DNA of 64,000 nt, taken from contig NZ_JACFPL010000001.1 of assembly GCF_016102005.1 (NCBI RefSeq), positions 434,001-498,000 of the forward strand, read 5' to 3'. The stretch's first letter is position 1. The number at the start of each line of letters is the position of its first letter. A program made the position numbers and the translations under genes. Below the pieces are notes generated by a model. It ran no database searches, was not told the DNA's origin, and was given only the letters and a program-made list of their open reading frames with translations. Source of the DNA: Bifidobacterium choladohabitans. GTDB taxonomy: Bacteria; Actinomycetota; Actinomycetes; Actinomycetales; Bifidobacteriaceae. Positions 19,015-28,522 of the stretch are shown here, piece by piece.

Positions 19015-22000
19015 CAACGCGCCTGCTGGTAGATGTCGGCAAGGCGGGCAACGATCCTGTCGGCTTCCTTGTCGGGGTTGACAAAGGCCGAAACGCTCCA
19101 GACGGTCATGACCGACCAGCCAAGATACTGCAAATCCTCGGTGGTGAACCGATGACGCTCCCGGGTGGACTGGGTGTGCATGAACTCGGCATCGTCGGTC
19201 AGCACAGCCAAAGCATAGGGCTTGTTCTTGAGCCCCACCACCAGCGGAATTCTGGGTGCCTGGTCGTACCCGTAATCCAGGGCCACATCCAGCCCCCGGG
19301 TCCGCAGTCTCTGGGCCAGATCCCTGAAGAGCACATTGGTGGACTGCTCGGCTTGCTCGGGCCGGGCAGGTTCGGCATCGGGATGCTCAACCCAAGTCAA
19401 CAGATCCTTGAGCAGACGCGGCCCCGGCTGGTGGATGCGGTCAGCCTCAAGATCATCGGCCGAGAATGCAGCGACGATGTCCAGATTCCGATCCGGCAGG
19501 ACCAGAGCATCCAGCAACATACCCTTGCCCCCTTCGCCTTCCAAATCGCCGAACTGCTGCAGAAGACGGCCGTGGGTAGTCTTGGCAAAGCCCAGAGTAA
19601 GGATTACGTCCGTGGCCCGGGCGCCGCAGACCTCGTCGATGCCGACGATGCGTACATGCCGCAGGAACTTGGCGAAGATCCTGTCCTTGGCCGCAGCCGA
19701 CTTGAGTTCGGCCCCCAGCCTTGAGCGGTGGGTGGCCGACAGGGTGACCACAGTCAGCAGATAACTGTTCGGCACCAGGGAGAAGGATCCGGCCTTGCGT
19801 TTGAGCATTTCGACAACTGCGGCCACCTCCTGTTGGCTGGACTCTACCAGCCCAGTGGCCATGACAGGGACGCCGGCTCCCTCCACCCTGGTCAGGGTTA
19901 CCCTGCCAGGCTCCCGGCAATCGGGGACAGGTGCCGACAAATCCCCATAGCCATGATCCTTCAGGAAGGTGTCCAGTCGAATCGAGCGGCGCGAGGGCCG
20001 GGCTTTGACGGTGACCGGGACCAGGTGGTCGACCAGCTGCAAGAGACCATCCGAGGTGATGGTAGGACGGTGCGTGATGACCGCCACCTGCCGGGCACGA
20101 GCCAGCACTGTCAACACCTGGATGGAAGGCATATGGGCTCCGGCATCGATGATGACCGTGTCGGCCAGCTGTGTCGGATTGGTCCTGGTCGCCAGCGTGG
20201 CCGGAGTCGCGATGATGATGGGTTTGGCCGCCGACAGGATGCCGGGGTGGGCCTGCTGGAAGACCGCAAGGGAGGCACCGGGGTTGCCGGCCAGCATGGT
20301 GTGCAGCTGATTGGCCTCCTGGGTGCGGGAAAAGAGCAGCTCGGACAGGCGCTTTTCGCTCTCCTGGGCGACCATGGGCCCTACGCTGGCCACGTGCTGG
20401 GCATCCACCTGACTGAAGCGGTCGGCTGCGTTGGACAGGGCGGAACCGTCCTGGTTGGAGATGATCTGCGAGGAGCGCATGATGTCGTCGAAGACCGTGG
20501 TCCACCAGGCCAGCTGCAACTCGGCCCGTACCGCTTTGCCCTCGACCTGACGGTTGCGCAGGTCCTGGACAAGGTCCTGCAGCCCCGCCTTGTTGAATTC
20601 GTCCTCCAGGGCGCAGCGCTCAGGCAAGGTATCCAGGGCTGTATGGTCGTCAAAGAGCGCCTTGAGCCGTTCCTCCACCTTGTTCAAGTCCATGGTCTCC
20701 AGATCGCCGCCAGCCGGAGTCGTAGCCAGAACGGTGTCCAGAGCTGTCATGTCGCGAATCAGGGATTCCTGGGTGTCGATGATGACGTCCAGCTTCGGCG
20801 GCAGGACCGGCCAGCCGCCGTGGGGGACGAAGGTCCGCCATTGCTCGGCCTGCTTGGAGACCACCACCAGCGACTCATGCAGATCCTCGACCTGCGCGCC
20901 GGGCCTGAGCAGGCTCTTGGCCTCCTTGACCAGACGTCGGCGTTCCCAGAATCCCAGATTGGTGCCATTGGCCTTGCGATCGGCCTTGGACTTGGTGGCC
21001 TCAATCATGGAGGGAATATCACGCTCGAAGATGGAAGGCTGGAAGACATCCAGGACCCGTCGCAGGTTCTTGAGGACCACCACCTGCCGCCCCCAATCCT
21101 TGACGGTGGCCGGCACGGGGAATCCGCAGGTCTCCACAGTGGATTTGACCTGTTCACGGGTGTCCGGCAGAAGCCGCTGCAGGAGGCGAACCACACGGGA
21201 GTATGCGTCCACAGCCTCGTTCTCGTTGACCAGAGTGGCGCCGAACCAAGGCGTGTCCTGTGGGCCGATGACGAACTCGCCCAGCTCGGCAGCCCTCTCC
21301 AGCTTGTCCGCCCAGGCATCCAGCTCGGGCTGCAGGTTGTGGGCCGTCGCCGCACCCAGACGGACACGGGTGGCAGGATGCGTAGGCATGTTGGCGATGT
21401 TGGCCAGATTCTGAATGGTCTGGTAGGCCGAAACCCCCCAGCTGGAATCCACCCCATGCAGATCACCCAGGTAGCGGGTCAGCCGGGAGCGGACACCCAC
21501 AAGCTCGTCAGCCACCTGATCGAAGTGTTCGCTGGCCTTGCCGGGTTTGAACCCCACTGCATCAATCAGCCGCTGGTCCAGGACCCGGCCAAGCTGATCG
21601 TCTGTCAGGTCAAGAGCCATGTCCGCCATCCCGGCGGCATCCAGACGATGCTGGAAGCGTCGCTTCTCCTCCACCACGCAGGGCACATAGAGCACGGTCC
21701 TGCCGGCGGTGACGCAGCGCGAAGCAATGGCCAGAGCATCGTCGGCGCTGTGGCGGCCGGTCTGTTCATCGACAAGCACACTGTGTCCGGTCGCCACCAG
21801 CTGGGCGGCATAACGGACCTGGTTGTCCACGTCTCCGGCCTCGAACTCGCTGTGGGGGTCAGCATCAAAGGGGCTGTAGTCGGGCACTGGTCCGCCCTTG
21901 AGCCGCTCCGAGGCAGCCTGGTCGCCAGCCAAGGCATCCAGCAGATCGTTGCCGGTGGCCCCGGCGGTCATCCGGTCCAGGATCCGAAGGCTCTCGCCCA

Positions 22001-22736
22001 GCAACTGGGCGGATGGCTCGATAAAGCACCCAAGAACGATTTTCCGTTCAATGGTGAAGTCGCTGATATGCGGCGTAATCAGGGCCGTCATGTCCTTGAA
22101 CAGTGAAGAAGTTTCGGGGGTGCCGCCCTGATAGTGGGAGGCGGAAAACAGGCGGTCCGGATCCAGGGTGATGCCCCGCTCACGCATGGCCGAAATCAGG
22201 GCAGGGTTAAGGTCCACCTTGCCTGTGAACCTGATGGAGGACCTGGAGGCCCCCTGTGTGCTCTCGTCAATACGCACGGGATAGAGCAGTACAGGCATGT
22301 CGCGCCCCTGCCAGGCGGCCACTCCCACCACCATGGAAAGCTGGGCGAAACCACTGGCACGCTCCTTGGCGGCCTGATCGTCCAGAACCCGCTCCATGCG
22401 CCGGTGGGCTGCGCGCAGCATGCCACGGTCTCGGAATAGCGCGTCCAGATGGACCTGGCCGCTGGCGAAGAGCTGGGCGATGCCTGAAGGATGCGCATGG
22501 GTCAGGTCCATCTGCGCCGCCAGCTGCGACACATTCTCCAAGGGGGTCAGGCCCACTTGGTTCTGGTAATCCTGGCGCCATCCCCGGATTCGCTCCAGTG
22601 GAGTCAACGGGGCCTTGACCTCTTCTGCGGCGCGGTCGGAGGAGGAGCCGGCCGTCGATGCCTGTGCATCTTCAGCCCGTTTGTCCTCTTCGGATCCCCC
22701 GGTGCTCATTACCGTCTCGCTCATCCGTCCACTCAC
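19014..22736 (-). CDS. Giant degenerate superfamily I helicase / nuclease-like protein
   Basis: 1240 aa starting at GTG 22736, overlapping the FHA gene stop (GTGA). The layout matches DUF4011-type helicases: an N-terminal segment, a P-loop position, a coiled insert, a second RecA region and a C-terminal Vsr/REase_MTES_1575-like domain. However, the Walker A place reads VDEQTGRHSAD (about 322-332) without the GKS/T, the Walker B place reads VIIDAGAH instead of DExx, and the C-terminal domain (ALAVLTDDAEFMH..GWSVMTVWS) lacks the usual catalytic acidic residues. It is probably a non-catalytic scaffold or regulator derived from a helicase-nuclease; that is inference. FHA protein upstream, small protein downstream. 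Confidence 0.75.
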   Translation of the reverse strand: MSGRMSETVMSTGGSEEDKRAEDAQASTAGSSSDRAAEEVKAPLTPLERIRGWRQDYQNQVGLTPLENVSQLAAQMDLTHAHPSGIAQLFASGQVHLDALFRDRGMLRAAHRRMERVLDDQAAKERASGFAQLSMVVGVAAWQGRDMPVLLYPVRIDESTQGASRSSIRFTGKVDLNPALISAMRERGITLDPDRLFSASHYQGGTPETSSLFKDMTALITPHISDFTIERKIVLGCFIEPSAQLLGESLRILDRMTAGATGNDLLDALAGDQAASERLKGGPVPDYSPFDADPHSEFEAGDVDNQVRYAAQLVATGHSVLVDEQTGRHSADDALAIASRCVTAGRTVLYVPCVVEEKRRFQHRLDAAGMADMALDLTDDQLGRVLDQRLIDAVGFKPGKASEHFDQVADELVGVRSRLTRYLGDLHGVDSSWGVSAYQTIQNLANIANMPTHPATRVRLGAATAHNLQPELDAWADKLERAAELGEFVIGPQDTPWFGATLVNENEAVDAYSRVVRLLQRLLPDTREQVKSTVETCGFPVPATVKDWGRQVVVLKNLRRVLDVFQPSIFERDIPSMIEATKSKADRKANGTNLGFWERRRLVKEAKSLLRPGAQVEDLHESLVVVSKQAEQWRTFVPHGGWPVLPPKLDVIIDTQESLIRDMTALDTVLATTPAGGDLETMDLNKVEERLKALFDDHTALDTLPERCALEDEFNKAGLQDLVQDLRNRQVEGKAVRAELQLAWWTTVFDDIMRSSQIISNQDGSALSNAADRFSQVDAQHVASVGPMVAQESEKRLSELLFSRTQEANQLHTMLAGNPGASLAVFQQAHPGILSAAKPIIIATPATLATRTNPTQLADTVIIDAGAHMPSIQVLTVLARARQVAVITHRPTITSDGLLQLVDHLVPVTVKARPSRRSIRLDTFLKDHGYGDLSAPVPDCREPGRVTLTRVEGAGVPVMATGLVESSQQEVAAVVEMLKRKAGSFSLVPNSYLLTVVTLSATHRSRLGAELKSAAAKDRIFAKFLRHVRIVGIDEVCGARATDVILTLGFAKTTHGRLLQQFGDLEGEGGKGMLLDALVLPDRNLDIVAAFSADDLEADRIHQPGPRLLKDLLTWVEHPDAEPARPEQAEQSTNVLFRDLAQRLRTRGLDVALDYGYDQAPRIPLVVGLKNKPYALAVLTDDAEFMHTQSTRERHRFTTEDLQYLGWSVMTVWSVSAFVNPDKEADRIVARLADIYQQAR

Positions 22737-24322
22737 TTCCGCACGGCGTTCAGATATTCGTGATACCCGTCATTGTTGCGCAGGGCCGCGTCGATGTCCT
22801 GGTCGCCCTGAGCCTCCAACCAGGCGTACAGATCATCATAGAGGGCAGGGTTCATCGCCAGGAAAGGCAGCAGCTGCCGATGCTTGGCCATGGCGAACTG
22901 CAGGGCGAAGTCCCCGGTACGCTTGGCATCATCGGAGCTCATCCCGTCCACCACGATGGCCTCCTGGCCACGGTCATAGTCCCCCTTGGAGACCCGCTCG
23001 AAGACGGATCCGGGCTCGAAGGCCGGCTGATAACGTTGGTCATCATCCTGCTTATCCGCTGGCTTGGGACGCCGGGCCTGATCTGATTCCTTCTTGGACA
23101 GGCGGGCTAGCTCCACGGCTCCCAGAGGGGTGAACCCCTGGGCCGAGTCCGGTTCGCCCCTCCGGCCTTGCCGTGACTGGCCGTCTGCATGGCCGCTGCG
23201 GCCGGAAACCGCACGATCGTCACGATGACCACGATTGTCACGGACGTCATGGGCATCGTCGGCATCCTGGTTGTAGTGATTCTGATCAGGAGCGGATTCG
23301 GGGGAACGTGATCGGCGAGCATCAGCGAAAAGGTCACGGTCGACAGGCCGGCTGTCCTCCTCCTGGGTGCCGACCAGAGGCAGGCCCTGCTCGGATTCAT
23401 GCTCCTGCCATGGCAGAGGCCGACGAGCTTCGCCACGAGCGCCCTGGGCCTGGAAGTCACCTGCACGCCGGTCACCCTGGCGGTCTTCGAATGCCCTGTC
23501 ATCCGGCTGGTCGGCATAGACCCTGCGACGGTCCGATCCCTGACCATCCGCTGAGCCTGCATCGACCGGCCCCCTGTCAGCCTGGCCATGCTCGATTGGA
23601 TCAGAATCGTCAGAATGCCGCGCTTGCGAGCCCCGCGAATCCGCGGGCTGCGACGGATTATCCCGCGAGTCGCGAGCGACTGGGACAGACCCGGGACGAT
23701 CCTGAGAAGCGCCGGCGGCCTCTTGAGAAGAATCGGCTGTCTTGGCGGCACCCAGGGCCATATCGTGAAGGGCAGTGACCCTGTTGCGGACCCCGTCGGC
23801 CTTGAAGATGCCAGTGGGCTCGCCGGCGCGCATGTCCAGAATGTCGTCGACGGACATCTCAGCTGCATCAGGCTCCACCATGCCCCGGGGCTGCGTGGAG
23901 TATGAGAAGAGGTCGGGCACGCGGGTCGAAGGATCGGTCTTATCTTCTTCAGGATTGCTGATCCGCACGAAGTCGACGGGGACATCACCGAATTGGAAAC
24001 GAGCCGAACTGCTGGACAGGGGGAAGTCGGCATCCACAGGCAACCTGACCAGGGATCCGTCGGACTGGATCAGATAGGACCCGTTGGTGGAACCCATGTC
24101 GCGCAGGGTTGCCAGACCGTCCTGGTCGACGGCGAAAATGGCATGTCGCTTGGACATGGATTTTGTCTGATCGGGCACCTCCAGACGACGCCGACCGTCA
24201 TCGGCCAGCGGACGCAGGGGCTTGCGGCCGATCTCGACGGTCTCGCCAGGCTTGAGCCGGGTCTCTTCCGCCCCATTGAACTTGATTATCCACACCTGCC
24301 CCGGTCGCCGATCGTCACTCAC
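22733..24322 (-). CDS. FHA-domain protein with Asp/Arg-rich linker and C-terminal helical domain
   Basis: 529 aa. FHA domain at about residues 9-118 with the phosphothreonine-binding motifs TVEIGRKP, SMSKRHAIF and GSTNGSYL. A roughly 280-residue disordered Asp/Arg/Gln linker follows, then a C-terminal helical part (FALQFAMAKHRQLLPFLAMN, YAWLEAQGD) like variant leucine-rich repeats. It likely reads Ser/Thr kinase signals and, being coupled to the helicase-like gene, may recruit it to phosphorylated partners. Start ATG at 24322. Confidence 0.82.
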   Translation of the reverse strand: MSDDRRPGQVWIIKFNGAEETRLKPGETVEIGRKPLRPLADDGRRRLEVPDQTKSMSKRHAIFAVDQDGLATLRDMGSTNGSYLIQSDGSLVRLPVDADFPLSSSSARFQFGDVPVDFVRISNPEEDKTDPSTRVPDLFSYSTQPRGMVEPDAAEMSVDDILDMRAGEPTGIFKADGVRNRVTALHDMALGAAKTADSSQEAAGASQDRPGSVPVARDSRDNPSQPADSRGSQARHSDDSDPIEHGQADRGPVDAGSADGQGSDRRRVYADQPDDRAFEDRQGDRRAGDFQAQGARGEARRPLPWQEHESEQGLPLVGTQEEDSRPVDRDLFADARRSRSPESAPDQNHYNQDADDAHDVRDNRGHRDDRAVSGRSGHADGQSRQGRRGEPDSAQGFTPLGAVELARLSKKESDQARRPKPADKQDDDQRYQPAFEPGSVFERVSKGDYDRGQEAIVVDGMSSDDAKRTGDFALQFAMAKHRQLLPFLAMNPALYDDLYAWLEAQGDQDIDAALRNNDGYHEYLNAVRK

Positions 24323-24511
24323 GTTTTCGACCTCCCAAATCTGCAGCCGCCTTCACTCGGTACTATCGCCTATTCTGTCATGAAACCCAGAGATAGGATT
24401 GATTGCGTGCCGAATTAACCGATAAAGGACACATGAAAGACTGGCAGGCATGCCGGTGCTGCGAACCCTCCCCTCAGGCAAGGCTTTGGCAACGAAGCGA
24501 TTGACTCGATC

Positions 24512-24575
24512 AACAAGAAACGGCGGCCGCCCTTGATCTGGACACAACCATCAGAGTCAAGCAACGGCCGCCGTC
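24512..24575 (-). terminator. Terminator of the GH30 gene pair
   Basis: Arms ACGGCGGCCG (24520-24529) and its complement (24565-24574) form a perfect 10-bp GC stem with a long loop; TTTCTTG follows in the minus direction. Confidence 0.7.
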
Positions 24576-24581
24576 ATCGGA

Positions 24582-26117
24582 TCAGTCCTGGCCGTCCTCT
24601 CCCTCGTCGTGGTCGTCGTCTGGGTGCGGAGTCATATGGACGACGAATTGGTCATCCTCTGGCACCGTGCTGCGGTTGAGACGATCGGAGTCTGACATGT
24701 GGCAGGAAACAGTCCCGAAAGCCGGCACGCTTACCAGTCGCCAGTTGGCGCCCCAGCCATTGACGGTCAGGGCCGCCTGGTGAGGTTCTCCGGTCGGATT
24801 GTAGAGGATGACGCTGAGCTCACCATCGTCGCGAACGAAGGCGACCGATCCCAGCCCGCCGGTCCGGCCGTCGCGGGTATGGCTGGTGGAGGCCACCCTG
24901 CGAGCGCCGACCGGCACATCCTGTCCGAAATTACGGAGCATGAAATATTCCAGGTTGCGCTTGACACCGCCGGTTCGGGAATCGACGGTGATGACCCCGC
25001 GCCGGCCCATGGTTCGCGCCCAACTGGGCAGACCCTGCTCATCCAGGGCCAGATTCCACAGGTCGATCATGCCCACGCCTTGGCGAACCAGTCCGATGCC
25101 GATCTCCCCGAACATGACATGGCTGGCCTCGTCCACCCGTTCGTCCAGCATGCAGCGCCGCTCACTCATGACCGAGCGCCATCCGGGGAACTGCCTGGTG
25201 GCGTTCACGACCCACTTGGGCAGGCCGGAGTATGTGTGCATGGCAGTCCCGGCGAAGCTCAGGGCCTCCACAGGGGTCATATAGTCGCTGACCGGGCGGC
25301 TGAAGAACCTCAATCCGTCATCCCCGAAGAAGATCTCCACTTCGGGGAAGCTACGGTCCAGCGCCGGACGCAGGTAGTCCACGCCCCAGCGCACCAGCTG
25401 TTCAGGTGTCCAGATCGTCATGGGCCAGGGCGGATTGTTGGAAGGCTCGTTCTGCATGGTCACTGCCGAGATGGGAATCCCCAGCTTCTGGTAGGCCTCG
25501 ATGAACCGCACGAAATAGCGGGCATAGGCGGCATCGACCGTGTCACGTGGACGGTAGCCATTGCCGCAGTATTGCCCCAGCCTCAGACGTCCAGCCCCGT
25601 CCAGCCGACCACTGTCCTTCATCCAGGCGGGTGCGCTCCAGGGCGAAGCCAGAATCCGCACGCCCGGGTTGATGGCCATGATCTCCTGAAGGACGGGGAC
25701 CACATACTTCATGTCTTTGGTGGCCTCGGGCGAGCCCGGCTCCCCCTGCCCAACGGAGAAGTAGGTCATGCCCGAATCCGACATCACCCCCTCGGGCAGG
25801 TCATCATAGGAGTAGTAGCGCTGGCTGGAGAAGTCGCAGGACCCCATGGAGATCCTCAAGGTGGACAGGCCCGCCTGAGCCGGGTCGAAGAGCTCGGTCA
25901 GAATCCGATGGCGTTGGTCGGCATCCATGGCCGTCATGAACAGGTAGGCACTGGAGTCCGTCAGAGCAGCGCCGGCCCCCTCCCAGTACTGATAGCGTCT
26001 GGTTGGATCGATGACGATGGGGACGGCTGCGCCGGGCCCAGTTGTCGTCTCCGGGGTCGCTATAGGTTCTCGCCGCTGGGACAGGTCCCCTGCGGTTGCG
26101 GTCCAGATCTCCTCCAT
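24582..26117 (-). CDS. Glycoside hydrolase family 30 enzyme (GH30 A)
   Basis: About 511 aa (beta/alpha)8 glycosidase with a C-terminal beta-sandwich (NLEYFMLRNFGQDV..AFVRDDGELSVILYNPT). Family marks: LSTLRISMGSCDFS, ILASPWSAPAWMKDSG, acid/base Glu in MQNEPSNNPPW and nucleophile Glu in VMSERRCML. The pattern is GH30 subfamily 1-like (glucosylceramidase, beta-glucosidase or beta-1,6-glucanase); exact substrate unknown. No signal peptide, so it is cytoplasmic and probably acts on imported oligosaccharides. ATG at 26117 has AAGGAG upstream; the frame extends to 26255 without similarity. Its N-terminal ITSGD-like start (WTATAGDLSQRREP) parallels its upstream paralogue. Confidence 0.9.
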   Translation of the reverse strand: MEEIWTATAGDLSQRREPIATPETTTGPGAAVPIVIDPTRRYQYWEGAGAALTDSSAYLFMTAMDADQRHRILTELFDPAQAGLSTLRISMGSCDFSSQRYYSYDDLPEGVMSDSGMTYFSVGQGEPGSPEATKDMKYVVPVLQEIMAINPGVRILASPWSAPAWMKDSGRLDGAGRLRLGQYCGNGYRPRDTVDAAYARYFVRFIEAYQKLGIPISAVTMQNEPSNNPPWPMTIWTPEQLVRWGVDYLRPALDRSFPEVEIFFGDDGLRFFSRPVSDYMTPVEALSFAGTAMHTYSGLPKWVVNATRQFPGWRSVMSERRCMLDERVDEASHVMFGEIGIGLVRQGVGMIDLWNLALDEQGLPSWARTMGRRGVITVDSRTGGVKRNLEYFMLRNFGQDVPVGARRVASTSHTRDGRTGGLGSVAFVRDDGELSVILYNPTGEPHQAALTVNGWGANWRLVSVPAFGTVSCHMSDSDRLNRSTVPEDDQFVVHMTPHPDDDHDEGEDGQD

Positions 26118-26169
26118 AATCGTATTTCTCCTTCCGCCGGGCTCTTTCCCAGTTTGCAGAATCCGAGCC

Positions 26170-27711
26170 TCAGTCCTGTCCGGGAGCCTTGTCATCCACG
26201 GTGTACTCAGGCAATTGCAGAGCGAAGTCCTCATCCTCGGGTACGGCCGAATCATTGATCCGCTCGCCCGTCGTCGCGTGCATGGTCACGGTCCCCCAGG
26301 CGGGTACGGTCACGCTCTGCCAACGGTCCCCCCAGCCGTTGACTGTGACAGCCGCCCTGACAGGCTGGCCCGTGGGGTTGTAGATATGGGCGGCGATGGA
26401 TCCGTCCGGCGCCAGGAAGGCCACGGAGCCCAGCGAGCCGCTCCAGCCGTCCGGAGTGTAGTTGCTGGAGTCGATCACTACCGAACCGGGCTCCACGTCC
26501 TGGCCGAAGCTGCGGAGCATGAAATACTCCAGGTTCCTGCGGACCTTGCCGCTGCCATGATCGATGGTGACCACCCCGCGTCTGCCGTCGGCACCGATCT
26601 GGTTGGGCAGCCCCCGCTCGTCCAGGGCCATGTTCCACAGGGTGATAAAGGAAGAGCCATGGCGGACCAGCCAGTTGCCAATGACACCGGACATGATGTG
26701 AGCAGCATCCTCGGGGGTCTGGTTCAGCATGCAGCGACGTTCGGTCATGCCGTAGATCCACTGTGGATAGACCCGGTTGGCATAGTCCAGTTGCGGATAG
26801 TCGTTGTCATAGGTGTGCAAGGTCAGGCCGTCGATGGAACGGGCCTGCTCGGCGGTGACATCCTTGTCGACCGGTCCGGTCAGGCAGTGCGCCGAGTCAT
26901 CGTTGATGAAGATGCGCACCTGAGGGTGCCGACGGTCCAGCACAGGCCGTAGGAAGCGGTGGGCGAAGTCGGCCTGCTGGGCCAGAGTCCAGGTCATGGC
27001 TGGCCATGGGGCGGCGTTTGAGGGTTCGTTTTGCACAGTGACCGCCCATATGGGGATGCCTATGGCTTCCATCTCGTCGATGTAGCGGGCGAAGTAACGG
27101 GCATAGACCCCCTCTATGGAATCCTCGAGCGGATCATAGCCGTTGCCGGTCCACTCGCCGAAACGCAGGTGACCGCCCATGCACAGGTGACCGGTGTTCT
27201 TCATCCAGGCCGGGGCGCTCCAGGGCGAGGCGATGATTTTCACGGCAGGATTGATGGACAGAATCTCTTGGACTACAGGAATGATGTACTTGTAGTCCTT
27301 GGTGGCGTCCGGAGCACCCGGCTCGCCCTCGCCCAGGGAGAACCTGGTCAGATCCTTGTCATGCTCCCCGTAGGGGATGTCGTCGTAGGTGTAGTAGGGC
27401 TGGGAGGACGGCTCGCAGGAGCCCAGCGGTATGCGGATGACTGAAAAGCCGCCCTTGTCCGGGTTGAACATGTCGTCCAGAAGAGCATGCCTTTGCTGCG
27501 CGGATTGGCTGCCCCAGATCAACGAGGCCGCGGCATCGGTGATTGCGGCTCCGGCACCGATCCAGGGCTGATGGCGCTGGCAGGGATCGATGACGATGGG
27601 CATGGCGCCCCTGGGCTTCTCCCCCATTGGAGGGGCCTGCAGGGGCCTGCGTCGATCGGTCAGATCTCCGGAGGTCACGGTCCAGAACTGGTTGGTGAAG
27701 GTGATGGTCAT
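26170..27711 (-). CDS. Glycoside hydrolase family 30 enzyme (GH30 B)
   Basis: 513 aa paralogue of GH30 A, directly upstream with 52 bases between. It conserves FSVIRIPLGSCEPSS, IIASPWSAPAWMKNTG, acid/base Glu in VQNEPSNAAPW, nucleophile Glu in GMTERRCML, and the C-terminal beta-sandwich. The aglycone-side loops differ from GH30 A, suggesting distinct but related substrates. No signal peptide. The ATG at 27711 is preceded by GAGAGAG. A LacI-type palindrome and an AT-rich promoter lie upstream. Confidence 0.9.
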   Translation of the reverse strand: MTITFTNQFWTVTSGDLTDRRRPLQAPPMGEKPRGAMPIVIDPCQRHQPWIGAGAAITDAAASLIWGSQSAQQRHALLDDMFNPDKGGFSVIRIPLGSCEPSSQPYYTYDDIPYGEHDKDLTRFSLGEGEPGAPDATKDYKYIIPVVQEILSINPAVKIIASPWSAPAWMKNTGHLCMGGHLRFGEWTGNGYDPLEDSIEGVYARYFARYIDEMEAIGIPIWAVTVQNEPSNAAPWPAMTWTLAQQADFAHRFLRPVLDRRHPQVRIFINDDSAHCLTGPVDKDVTAEQARSIDGLTLHTYDNDYPQLDYANRVYPQWIYGMTERRCMLNQTPEDAAHIMSGVIGNWLVRHGSSFITLWNMALDERGLPNQIGADGRRGVVTIDHGSGKVRRNLEYFMLRSFGQDVEPGSVVIDSSNYTPDGWSGSLGSVAFLAPDGSIAAHIYNPTGQPVRAAVTVNGWGDRWQSVTVPAWGTVTMHATTGERINDSAVPEDEDFALQLPEYTVDDKAPGQD

Positions 27712-27803
27712 GATTGCTCTCTCGTTGTCATATCTGGGCATCGGCGTCACGGTCGATAGGACAGAGCCTTAGCTTAGCTGCGGTTTCAATCATGAAAAAA
27801 ATG

Positions 27804-27819
27804 TTGCAATCTATTGCAA
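27804..27819 (-). promoter_or_regulatory. Putative operator of the GH30 pair (LacI-family type)
   Basis: TTGCAATCTATTGCAA is a near-palindrome of two TTGCAA half-sites, about 95 bases upstream of GH30 B. It lies between a possible -35 (TTGGAA) and -10 (AACATT) on the minus strand. No regulator gene is visible nearby. The rest of 27712-27970 shows no gene. Confidence 0.5.
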
Positions 27820-27965
27820 TCGTTCCAACTATATGGCCATCCCCATGCCTCTGAGTGGCCGAAACTGCGTCCACAGGGGCAGAGGGGAACAAACACATAT
27901 ACTCCGGTGAGAATCGGCTCTGCACGGGGCAGCGCAACCACCCTTGCGCGCAGGTCTGACAAGAT

Positions 27966-28007
27966 ATAGGAAAAGCCCCGCGCTGTCGATGACAGCACAG
28001 GGCTTTC
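27966..28007 (-). terminator. Intrinsic terminator of rplJL
   Basis: 16-base arms (27972-27987 with 27991-28006) pair with two mismatches around a GAT loop; minus-strand 3' end is GGGGCTTTTCC. Located about 30 bases after the rplL stop. Confidence 0.82.
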
Positions 28008-28038
28008 CAGCATGCAAGGGCTCAGAAAGAGCCGATGA

Positions 28039-28419
28039 CTACTTGAGCTCGACGGTGGCGCCGGCCTCTTCCAGCTGGGCCTTGGCCTTGTCGGCGTCTT
28101 CCTTCTTGGCGCCTTCCAGGACGGCCTTGGGGGCACCGTCAACCAGAGCCTTGGCATCGGCCAGGCCCAGGTTGGTGATGGCCTTGACGGCCTTGATGAC
28201 CTGGATCTTCTTGTCGCCGATGGCGGAGAGGACGACGTCGAACTCGGTCTTCTCCTCCTCAGCGGGAGCAGCAGCACCGGGGGCGGCAGCGGCCACGGCC
28301 ACAGGGGCGGAGGCCTCGACGTCGAACTCGTCCTCGAACTTCTTGACGAAGTCGGACAGCTCGACCAGAGTCATTTCCTTGAACGCGTCGATGAGCTCGT
28401 CAGCGGAGAGCTTGGCCAT
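28039..28419 (-). CDS. rplL: 50S ribosomal protein L7/L12
   Basis: 126 aa stalk protein. N-terminal dimerisation part ([20 protein letters not shown]), Ala/Pro hinge ([16 protein letters not shown]), C-terminal domain ([36 protein letters not shown]). Second gene of the rplJ-rplL operon, 103 bases downstream of rplJ, ending in a terminator. Confidence 0.98.
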   Translation of the reverse strand: MAKLSADELIDAFKEMTLVELSDFVKKFEDEFDVEASAPVAVAAAAPGAAAPAEEEKTEFDVVLSAIGDKKIQVIKAVKAITNLGLADAKALVDGAPKAVLEGAKKEDADKAKAQLEEAGATVELK

Positions 28420-28522
28420 AATGGCTTCCTTTCATTTGTGGCGACCGGCATTGACTGGTAGACCGATCACCGAACATCTTTTCTTGTGTTTGCCGTATGA
28501 ATCCAGGCCGATGGCCGTGGAC

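Noticed and set aside
18123-19724. Continuation of the SAF-protein frame through mscL
   Set aside because: Residues there are not protein-like, and mscL in another frame is clearly real; kept only as a missing-stop observation.
19728-22106. 792-codon plus-strand open frame
   Set aside because: Shadow of the giant helicase-like gene on the minus strand.
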